Part shown: positions 1 through 5,675 of the stretch, piece by piece
Layout: every line of letters begins with the position of its first letter
Numbering within the stretch: position 1 is the stretch's first letter
IMG/VR virus record: IMGVR_UViG_3300046171_000234
Span: 1 to 40,610 of that record
Source: a virus
DNA length: 40,610 bases
Direction: 5' to 3' (one strand)
The notes under the pieces: model-generated
Databases searched by the model: none
What the model saw: the letters and a program-made list of their open reading frames with translations, nothing else
Told to the model about the DNA's origin: nothing
Translations under genes and position numbers: made by a program

Positions 1-2
1 GA

Positions 3-119
3 AAAGTTTATCAGAATTATGTTTTAACGCTTGGCTTAACAGCAGAGCAAAGAGATACCTTAACAACAAAAATTGAGGATTTCGCAACAGCGTCTTATGA
101 CGCAGGAGAAATGGTATGA
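3..119 (+). CDS. C-terminal end of an unknown protein, cut by the window edge
   Basis: An open frame enters from the left edge and ends at TGA 117-119, leaving 38 residues that finish with ASYDAGEMV. The visible part is hydrophilic, with no motif I recognise. Its stop overlaps the next start as ATGA (116-119), so the two genes are probably translationally coupled. No function is proposed. Confidence 0.5.
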   Translation, partial: KVYQNYVLTLGLTAEQRDTLTTKIEDFATASYDAGEMV

Positions 120-310
120 TTATATTTAATCTAGGGAATGACAGAATAGAGGGTAAAGATTGGAAAGATTGTCAAAAGCAAATGAAAAATAAAATGCTTT
201 TAAAATCTTTGTTCTCAGAAGTGCCTGTATTCAATATGGAATTAAACCATTATGAGCAATGGCAAAAAGAGGAACGCTTTAAGAAAACTAGAATGAAAGA
301 ATTGTTTTAA
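116..310 (+). CDS. Small hypothetical protein, 64 aa
   Basis: The gene starts with ATG inside an ATGA overlap with the preceding gene. The product is charged and rich in Lys, Glu and Met (for example KDWKDCQKQMKNKML), with no signal peptide, membrane segment or recognisable domain. It is the last gene of the operon that enters from the left; a 179-nt gap with promoter P1 follows. I do not recognise it. Confidence 0.5.
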   Translation: MIIFNLGNDRIEGKDWKDCQKQMKNKMLLKSLFSEVPVFNMELNHYEQWQKEERFKKTRMKELF

Positions 311-323
311 TCTGTTAGCACAC

Positions 324-358
324 ATAGAGGGGGGTTAGTTGACTTCCCTCTGCTCTAT
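324..358 (+). other. Hairpin-prone GC-rich patch in the gap 311-489
   Basis: ATAGAG at 324-329 can pair with CTCTAT at 353-358, and AGAGGG with CCCTCT inside it, so alternative stems are possible just after the upstream operon. There is no clear run of T behind it, so I do not call it an intrinsic terminator. The rest of the gap holds the inverted repeat and promoter listed separately; I see no further gene in it. Confidence 0.25.
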
Positions 359-423
359 CGCTCACACCCCTCCGCACGTACAACTTTGAGAAATTTTGAA
401 AGGTCAAAAAAGACGCAAAACTT

Positions 424-440
424 TGCATCATAATGATGCA
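424..440 (+). promoter_or_regulatory. Inverted repeat just upstream of promoter P1, possible operator
   Basis: TGCATCA, spacer TAA, TGATGCA is a perfect 7-bp inverted repeat ending 14 nt before the -35 box of P1. The position would suit a dimeric regulator. No copy was noticed at the other three promoters, so any regulator would be specific to the terminase/curli operon. The function is inferred from position only. Confidence 0.35.
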
Positions 441-454
441 TACAAAAATATAAC

Positions 455-483
455 TTGACACCGATGTTACTTTTTGTTATAAT
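455..483 (+). promoter_or_regulatory. Promoter P1 (sigma70 type) of the terminase/curli operon
   Basis: A perfect TTGACA (455-460) and a perfect TATAAT (478-483) are separated by 17 nt, with a T-rich stretch before the -10. The ATG of the next gene lies at 490, only six bases beyond the -10 box, so the transcript would be leaderless or nearly so. No other good promoter is seen until 7457, so P1 probably drives about 7 kb. Confidence 0.85.
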
Positions 484-489
484 TCACAT

Positions 490-960
490 ATGGCAAAGAA
501 TCAAATATCTACAAGAATCAGCCCAGAAGGACTGGAAATCGCTAATGCTTACTTAGAACTCGGAAGTATTCCCGCTGTCTGTAGCAGACTTCAAATCGAT
601 GAAGCCAAGGCATCGGAGTACTTAGCTAAAAGAGAAGTTAAAGCATACGTTGATCAAGTCTACCTGGATACTGGATATCGAAACCGCTTTAAACTCGCAG
701 AAACTTTAGACACACTTATTGATAAGAAGATGGAAGAAGCAGAGGAGAGTGAAGTGTACACCAGCAAAGATTTAGCTGATCTAGTAGGCATGGCACATAA
801 GATTAGGATGGATGAACTCAAAGCGCAAACTGAATTAGAAAAAGCACGAGCATCCACAATCAAAACACAAAACAATGTACAGATTAACAGCGGCGAGATG
901 CCTTTCGGGCAAGGAAACTATGGGGAGCTTATGAAGAAGCTTCTCAACGATAAAAAGTAA
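490..960 (+). CDS. Terminase small subunit-like protein, 156 aa
   Basis: This is probably the DNA-recognition subunit of the packaging motor. Residues about 15-55 read like the helix-turn-helix of small terminases (a YLELGSIPAVCSRL segment, then EVKAYVDQVY). A charged helical middle and a coiled-coil-like stretch at about 100-130 follow, and the C-terminal tail ends KKLLNDKK, the part that in such proteins often contacts TerL or the portal. Length and architecture fit the family, but the call rests on pattern, not an alignment. The start is the first ATG, almost at the predicted transcription start. The gene lies 9.5 kb from TerL, which is unusual, because the two subunits are normally adjacent; the curli cargo and the small-gene cluster sit between them. 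Confidence 0.65.
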   Translation: MAKNQISTRISPEGLEIANAYLELGSIPAVCSRLQIDEAKASEYLAKREVKAYVDQVYLDTGYRNRFKLAETLDTLIDKKMEEAEESEVYTSKDLADLVGMAHKIRMDELKAQTELEKARASTIKTQNNVQINSGEMPFGQGNYGELMKKLLNDKK

Positions 961-1257
961 GTGAACACTGCATTTCAACTGATTGCAGATGTTGGAGCAC
1001 CTATTGCAGGAGCACTGTTTATGGGTTTCTTTATTTTTATCATTATGCAACAAATCATGAATGGAGTTGTAGGGAGAATCAAAACTCTACAAGGCTTTTG
1101 TGAAATGCTTGTAACAAGAATCAAAACAATGAATAACGACATGATCAGACTAGATACTAGTGTGAGCGCAGCTTTGGAATTAAATCCAGATTTAGATAGA
1201 ATCGCAAGAGCAGAGAACTTTGTAGAGGATGGTAGTATAGATGTCAGAAGAGATTAA
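961..1257 (+). CDS. Small membrane protein, 98 aa, paralogue of the gene at 1507
   Basis: It starts with GTG directly after the TAA of the preceding gene. The N-terminal third contains one hydrophobic segment (about residues 10-33, GAPIAGALFMGFFIFIIMQQ), followed by a cytoplasmic-looking helical tail. The tail carries NNDMIRLDTSV, closely matched by DNDMIRLQQKV in the protein at 1507-1764, so the two are paralogues. The layout of one membrane helix near the N-terminus plus a charged helix recalls small holin-like or YvrJ-like phage proteins. Its place directly upstream of secretion genes is compatible with a role in the envelope. The function is unknown. Confidence 0.6.
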   Translation: MNTAFQLIADVGAPIAGALFMGFFIFIIMQQIMNGVVGRIKTLQGFCEMLVTRIKTMNNDMIRLDTSVSAALELNPDLDRIARAENFVEDGSIDVRRD

Positions 1258-1507
1258 ATGTCCTGAAGAATATATTTGTCTTACAGAAGACGAATGGTGG
1301 GAAATAGTGGAAGACTATGACGTTGATAGTTCACTTTATGATACTCAACCAACAGGAGATGCTCAAGCAGCTATAGACTTTATATGGCAAACACTTTTTC
1401 TAAGTCCTTGGGAACTAGCATACATTGCTTTGCCTATGACTGTATTAGCTTTCTACGGATTGACAATATACAGTATTTTTAAATATATACAAAAGAGATT
1501 TAGTTAA
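1241..1507 (+). CDS. Small acidic membrane protein, 88 aa
   Basis: The first 45 residues are strongly acidic (EDEWWEIVEDYDVDSS), and one C-terminal membrane helix (about residues 55-80) ends in a basic tail, IQKRFS. By the positive-inside rule the acidic part would face the periplasm. The gene overlaps the previous one by 17 nt and the next by 1 nt (TAATG), so it is part of the same operon. No family is recognised. It is the middle one of three small membrane proteins that precede the curlin-like gene. Confidence 0.55.
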   Translation: MSEEIKCPEEYICLTEDEWWEIVEDYDVDSSLYDTQPTGDAQAAIDFIWQTLFLSPWELAYIALPMTVLAFYGLTIYSIFKYIQKRFS

Positions 1508-1764
1508 TGGCAGAATTAATAGCAGAGTTCGGATTTCCAATCGTAGCAATGGTTGGATTAGGATATTTCGTATACTATGTATGGAGCACGATGATAAATG
1601 TTATCGGCCCAGCAATAACGAATATGCATACTGCACTAATCAAACTTATAGATCAAATACGAATGTTAGACAACGATATGATCAGGCTGCAACAAAAAGT
1701 AAATACTATACTGCAGATGAAAGAAAATGAGAAAAAGCGTACTGATACTACTAATCGCAAGTAG
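1507..1764 (+). CDS. Small membrane protein, 85 aa, with GFPI motif
   Basis: It begins MAELIAEFGFPIVAMVGLGY, giving one membrane helix at about residues 8-30. A helical tail with the DNDMIRL segment shared with the protein at 961-1257 follows, and the extreme C-terminus is basic. The GFPI start plus a following helix recalls the YvrJ type of small phage protein, but this is only a resemblance. Its last 38 nt overlap the start of the curlin-like gene, so translation of the two is likely linked. Holin-like or membrane-scaffold roles are both possible; nothing in the sequence decides. Confidence 0.6.
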   Translation: MAELIAEFGFPIVAMVGLGYFVYYVWSTMINVIGPAITNMHTALIKLIDQIRMLDNDMIRLQQKVNTILQMKENEKKRTDTTNRK

Positions 1765-2518
1765 CCTACAAGCAGACGACAACCATGTACATATTGATCA
1801 AGCAGGAGCAAACATGCAAATGGAAATTGATCAAGTTGCAGGAACAATCAATAAAGTAGACCTTTCTATTGATGGTACGAGTAACTCACTTGACATTGAT
1901 CAGTGGGGAAGTAATAATGAAGTATCATGGATTGACTACTGGGGATCAGGAGCAACTTGGGGTGGAGACTTAGACGGAAATAATAACTCACTTCATTTTT
2001 ATCAGTATTGTTCAAGAGGTTCTAACTGTGCAAAAAGTGATGTTGGTTTTCATGTTTTAGGAAATGATAATACAGTTCGTTGGGGTCAAGGTGGTATGTT
2101 AGATGATATAGATGATACTACTTTTGGACATGACGGCGATGAAGGTGGAGGATCAAAACTCAACTTAGACATTCATGGAGACGATAATAAAGTTGCTGGA
2201 GTACAAAGAAATGGAAGTGCAAATGTATGGAGTGGACACACCGCAACAGTTTACATCTATGCAGACGATAATGAAGTTTGGGTAAATCAGAATACTGATG
2301 GAGTTAAAACTTTTACAATGACTTCACGTACTGATGAGAATAGTGTAAATGTACAACAGACAGGGTATGCAGCACATACAGGAACAATTACTCTAACAGG
2401 CACTTCTCCAACAACATTGAATTTAACACAACAAAGTAATACTGCACAATCTTATAGTCTAACACAAAACTGTGTAACTGTAGGAGGTTGCTCAGTATCG
2501 GTAACACAAGGAAACTAA
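1727..2518 (+). CDS. Curlin-like secreted protein 1 (CsgA-type), 263 aa
   Basis: A Sec signal peptide is clear: a basic N-terminus, then LILLIASS, with likely cleavage after LQA (about residue 16). The mature part consists of short strand-loop repeats of the curlin kind: HIDQAGANMQMEIDQ, VDLSIDGTSNSLDIDQWGSN, VNVQQTG, LNLTQQSN. Gln, Asn, Gly and alternating hydrophobics dominate and there are few positive charges. E. coli CsgA has five such repeats and about 150 residues; this protein is larger and its repeats are more irregular, with an Asp/Gly/Trp-rich middle. Four cysteines could form disulfides outside the cell. The genes for CsgF and CsgG follow at once, so it is most likely exported through that pore. 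Fibre formation is inferred, not shown. Confidence 0.8.
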   Translation: MRKSVLILLIASSLQADDNHVHIDQAGANMQMEIDQVAGTINKVDLSIDGTSNSLDIDQWGSNNEVSWIDYWGSGATWGGDLDGNNNSLHFYQYCSRGSNCAKSDVGFHVLGNDNTVRWGQGGMLDDIDDTTFGHDGDEGGGSKLNLDIHGDDNKVAGVQRNGSANVWSGHTATVYIYADDNEVWVNQNTDGVKTFTMTSRTDENSVNVQQTGYAAHTGTITLTGTSPTTLNLTQQSNTAQSYSLTQNCVTVGGCSVSVTQGN

Positions 2519-2601
2519 TGAGCGATGCTAAAATAGTATTAATTTATTTTATAGTTTTTGGAACTATCGGCAAACTAGCAGAGGTATATTTAGGAGCATG
2601 A
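2518..2601 (+). CDS. 27-residue membrane peptide between curlin 1 and CsgF
   Basis: The gene begins in a TAATG junction with curlin 1 and ends in an ATGA junction with CsgF, so both borders suggest translational coupling. The product is almost entirely one membrane helix (IVLIYFIVFGTIGKLAEVYL). It may be a small subunit of the export apparatus, or mainly a coupling cistron that keeps ribosomes on the message. It is too short for family recognition. Confidence 0.5.
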   Translation: MSDAKIVLIYFIVFGTIGKLAEVYLGA

Positions 2602-3110
2602 AAGAAGACGATTTTGGAAGTGGCATGGGAACTGCAATCAAATGGATAGTCTTAGCCGCACTTATCGGCTTTGGATTAAACCAGTTACTATTTGCAGATG
2701 AAATGGTACATAAATTTAAAAGCCCTTCGTTCAATGGACAAGGTGTTTCCGCACACTATCTAACTATAGAAAATCAGGAAACAAGTAGAAAGGATGATGC
2801 TAAAGCAGCCGCGCAAGCAGCACTTGATGATTTAGAAAGAGATGCACAGAATACAACTCTTGCTAGATTTATGAAAAACTTAGAATCAAGAATTTACTCA
2901 CAACTTAGTAGAGACTTGGTAGACAATCTATTCGCAGATGGAATAGGAACAGAGGCAGCAGGTGTCATAGAACTAGAAGGAAATATAATAGAATATAGCA
3001 GCGACGGAGTGACAGTTACACTCAAAGTTACAGACGAGGAAGGGAATGTTACAGAAATCATTATACCAATCGGTAGTTTCGGCGATTTTAGTCTCGACTC
3101 TGACGGCTAG
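2598..3110 (+). CDS. csgF: CsgF-like curli assembly protein, 170 aa
   Basis: In known curli systems CsgF binds the CsgG pore and links it to the fibre at the cell surface. Here a hydrophobic signal segment (about residues 14-31, IKWIVLAALIGFGLNQLLFA) precedes a mature part that matches the CsgF layout. First comes a KFKSPSFNGQG block like the FRNPNFGGNP pore-binding block of E. coli CsgF. A helical region with LESRIYSQLSRDLVDNLF follows, then strands ending VTLKVTDEEGNVTEIIIP, which resemble its LNVTDRKTGQTSTIQV. The N-terminus before the hydrophobic segment is longer than usual (13 residues). The last 65 nt overlap the signal sequence of CsgG in another frame. Confidence 0.87.
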   Translation: MKEDDFGSGMGTAIKWIVLAALIGFGLNQLLFADEMVHKFKSPSFNGQGVSAHYLTIENQETSRKDDAKAAAQAALDDLERDAQNTTLARFMKNLESRIYSQLSRDLVDNLFADGIGTEAAGVIELEGNIIEYSSDGVTVTLKVTDEEGNVTEIIIPIGSFGDFSLDSDG

Positions 3111-3906
3111 CTGTATGCTGACTCCTGGAAAGGATGTCAGAGATTTTATAAATAATAACAGACATACTACTGTTGAAAAAGGTGCTGTAATTAGTACTTT
3201 ACATAATGCTGAACTTACAAATATTAAGAGAGTAAGTAATCCTGCACCTGTTGTAGCGATATACAGCTTTCCAGACTTAACAGGTCAAAGAAAGAGTAAT
3301 AGTACTTTTGCATTGTTTAGTACAGCAGTAACAATGGATCCTGCAAGTTTATTACTAAGAGCAGTAAAACACGCAGGAGAAGGAAAGTTCTTTAAAGTTG
3401 TCGAAAGAGCTGGGTTAGATCATCTTACAAAAGAAAGACAACTAATTCGTTCTACTAGAAATAGTTTGGATGAAAAAGAACCTGTATTACCATTATTGTT
3501 TGCAGGTTTAATATTTACTGGTGGTGTTATTGGATATGACACCAATTTAAAAACAGGAGGTATCGGAGCAAGATATTTAGGTATTGGGGCACAGAAACAA
3601 TATCGTGAAGATACCGTATCTATTTCAATAAGAGTTGTATCTGTTAGTAGCGGAGAGGTTCTTATGGAAACACTTGTTACAAAGACCATTCTCTCGGTCG
3701 GAGTATCACAGGATGTGTTTAGATTTATAGAACTCGGAACTGAACTAGTTGAAGTTGAGAATGGAGTGACGAAGAACGAAAGCGTAACTATCGCACTTCA
3801 AAAAGCTTTAGAGACTGGAGTTTTAGAAATAATCTACGAAGGAGAGAAAAGAGGGTACTGGGAAACAGTACTAATAGGGGAAGAAAATGAAATTAGTGGG
3901 AGCTAA
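3046..3906 (+). CDS. csgG: CsgG-like outer-membrane curli secretion pore, 286 aa
   Basis: CsgG forms the nonameric outer-membrane lipoprotein channel that exports curli subunits. The N-terminus is a signal peptide ending in a relaxed lipobox, LTASC, with Cys23 as the probable lipidated residue. The family core is easy to follow: FFKVVERAGLDHLTKER, then GVIGYDTNLKTGGIGARYLG, then SISIRVVSVSSGEVL, then the segment that contributes to the barrel (KTILSVGVSQDVFRFIE), then ESVTIALQKALETGVLEIIYEG and RGYWE. These match E. coli CsgG block by block and the length is normal (277 in E. coli). The start at 3046 lies inside csgF and is needed for the signal peptide; the next Met would remove it. No CsgE plug gene is seen nearby. 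Confidence 0.95.
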   Translation: MLQKSLYQSVVSAILVSTLTASCMLTPGKDVRDFINNNRHTTVEKGAVISTLHNAELTNIKRVSNPAPVVAIYSFPDLTGQRKSNSTFALFSTAVTMDPASLLLRAVKHAGEGKFFKVVERAGLDHLTKERQLIRSTRNSLDEKEPVLPLLFAGLIFTGGVIGYDTNLKTGGIGARYLGIGAQKQYREDTVSISIRVVSVSSGEVLMETLVTKTILSVGVSQDVFRFIELGTELVEVENGVTKNESVTIALQKALETGVLEIIYEGEKRGYWETVLIGEENEISGS

Positions 3907-4642
3907 TCTAATATTAATACTTATGGCAGTATTTACAATCTTTGCAAGCGCAGCTGACAATGAAGTATTTATAACACAGAGTGGTACAAACGCTCAAATA
4001 GAAATCGATCAGATTGGATCAGGAAATGAAGTTGAAGGTAATGAAGCAGCCTCAGGATCAAACCCTGTGAGTGACTTTAAATTAACTGGTAATAGTCAGA
4101 CTATTGATATTGACCAAATTGGGGATAACAACATATTTAGAGGAGATATTGATTCTTCTACTTTCACTGGTAAATTTGTATTTACTGGTAGTACCAATGA
4201 ATTTGATATTCAATATGATGCAGATGGAAGTAATGTTTCTGATAATGGTGAGATGGATGTTACGGTTACAGGTAGTAATTCTGATTTAACAGTTACTGTT
4301 GCAGGCACAGACACCGCAGCAAACTTAGATTATGATGCAGTTATTACTGGTGATTATAATACTTGGATTAATACTATCGACTCTGATAACGTTACCTTCG
4401 AGGTAGATGTTAATGGAGACAACGGAACATTAAACTACGATGCAGACGGATATGCATCTGGTAGTACAGGGCATACTTTTATCTTAGACCAAGATGGAGA
4501 CTATGTTAACTATAATATTGATCAACAGTCAACAAGTGCTGTCGATTACTTAAACTTACAAATGACAACGAGTGGTACAAGTAGTGCAAATGCGAACGTT
4601 TGCGTTTATCAGTCTGATAACGCTACATCTACAAGCTGCTGA
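3887..4642 (+). CDS. Curlin-like secreted protein 2 (CsgA-type), 251 aa
   Basis: A signal peptide (hydrophobic LILILMAVFTIFASA, cleavage near residue 22) is followed by curlin-type repeats at the N-terminus: EVFITQSGTNAQIEIDQIGS and QTIDIDQIGDNN. A longer Asp/Gly/Thr-rich section of repeated strands follows (TVTGSNSDLTVTVAGTDT), and the C-terminus holds a Gln-rich strand (YNIDQQST) and two cysteines. It resembles curlin protein 1 in layout but is not a close copy, so the pair could act as major and minor subunit, as CsgA and CsgB do. The gene starts within the last 20 nt of csgG, and its 3' end overlaps the FecR gene. Confidence 0.8.
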   Translation: MKLVGANLILILMAVFTIFASAADNEVFITQSGTNAQIEIDQIGSGNEVEGNEAASGSNPVSDFKLTGNSQTIDIDQIGDNNIFRGDIDSSTFTGKFVFTGSTNEFDIQYDADGSNVSDNGEMDVTVTGSNSDLTVTVAGTDTAANLDYDAVITGDYNTWINTIDSDNVTFEVDVNGDNGTLNYDADGYASGSTGHTFILDQDGDYVNYNIDQQSTSAVDYLNLQMTTSGTSSANANVCVYQSDNATSTSC

Positions 4643-5675
4643 TATAGGCAGTATTAGCGAATTAAAGGGAGACGCCCAGATCAAAAGATCGGGCGAATCT
4701 CTTACAGCTGAATTAAAACTAGGAGTAGAATCTTATGACGACGTTAGAACTGCTAATAGTCGGGTGGGGCTTACTTTTATTGATGACAGCGTTGTTCGTC
4801 TTACTGAGCATTCGAAGCTTATACTTGACGAAGTTATATTTGATCCAGATCCTTCTAAGTCTAAAATCGGACTCACATTTGCTTCAGGAACTGCAAGATT
4901 TATTACAGGAAAAATAGGTGGAATTAATAAAGAAAATATTAAAATTCAAACTCCGACTTCTCAAATCGGTATTCGAGGAACTGACTTTACTGTTACTGTT
5001 GACGAGTTGGGTCGTAGCTTGGTTATTCTTTTACCTGATATCAATGGGATATCATCTGGCGAGATTACAGTGGAGACCGCAGCGGGACTGGTCATTCTTA
5101 ACAAACCATATGAAAGTACCACCACATCCGTCTGGGAAACCGCCCCAGCAGAACCAGTAACACTTGATATTACATTAGACTTAATTGACAATATGTTGAT
5201 TGTTACACCTCCAGAAGAAGAGGTCTTTGAAGAAGATATTAATAATGTACAAACAGCAGACTTCTTAGACTTTAATGATCTTGATATTGATCTACTCAAC
5301 GAAGATGTATTAGCAGAAGAAGATTTAGAATTTACAGAACTCGATATTAATTTCTTAGATGTTAACTTCTTTGAAGATTTACTAGAAGTTATAGAAGAAC
5401 TCGACAAACTAAGAGAAGGAAACGAAAAGAAAGCACCAGTCGCAGTTGGGAAAACAGAGATCGAGGGAACAATAATTGGACAAGATCCAAACACACAGAT
5501 TATTACTATTGTAGACGCACAAACAGTAAGTGTACAACGACAAGTAAATGACTTTGCAAAAGTTGTTGTAGACTCACAAGCAGGTACAAATATTACTATT
5601 TCACAAGATGGAAAAGAGTACCTTATTACTATTAATAAGGGCGGAACATCTAATATAATTATAAGGCAACAATGA
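4590..5675 (+). CDS. Secreted FecR-domain protein with curlin-like C-terminus
   Basis: The preferred start is ATG 4590, because it opens directly onto a signal peptide, MRTFAFISLITLHLQA; a GTG in frame at 4572 would add six residues. Residues about 20-140 form a FecR domain (GDAQIKRSG, then DVRTANSRVGLTFIDDSVVRL, then GTARFITGKI, then TPTSQIGIRGTDFTV), a periplasmic fold used in signalling or scaffolding. An acidic Leu/Asp/Glu-rich linker (about 205-280) follows. The last 40 residues (SQAGTNITISQDGKEYLITI, then TSNIIIRQ) read like one curlin strand-loop repeat. No sigma factor or FecA-type receptor is nearby; the partner is more likely the cyclase gene, which starts within its last 4 nt. The first 53 nt overlap curlin 2 (71 nt if the GTG is used). 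Confidence 0.82.
   Translation: MRTFAFISLITLHLQAADIGSISELKGDAQIKRSGESLTAELKLGVESYDDVRTANSRVGLTFIDDSVVRLTEHSKLILDEVIFDPDPSKSKIGLTFASGTARFITGKIGGINKENIKIQTPTSQIGIRGTDFTVTVDELGRSLVILLPDINGISSGEITVETAAGLVILNKPYESTTTSVWETAPAEPVTLDITLDLIDNMLIVTPPEEEVFEEDINNVQTADFLDFNDLDIDLLNEDVLAEEDLEFTELDINFLDVNFFEDLLEVIEELDKLREGNEKKAPVAVGKTEIEGTIIGQDPNTQIITIVDAQTVSVQRQVNDFAKVVVDSQAGTNITISQDGKEYLITINKGGTSNIIIRQQ

Noticed and set aside
324-378. GC-rich stem as terminator of the left operon
   Set aside because: Several mutually exclusive pairings exist and no T-run follows; kept only as a hairpin-prone patch.
1889-1917. TTGACA with a following AATAAT inside the curlin 1 gene, possible internal promoter
   Set aside because: The bases encode a conserved curlin repeat (LDIDQWGSNN), the -10 is imperfect, and it lacks the T-rich spacer of the four real promoters.
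4961-5494. Minus-strand frame of 177 codons opposite the FecR gene
   Set aside because: Extremely Ser-rich antisense of the Glu/Asp/Leu-rich linker; no ribosome site and no neighbours on that strand.
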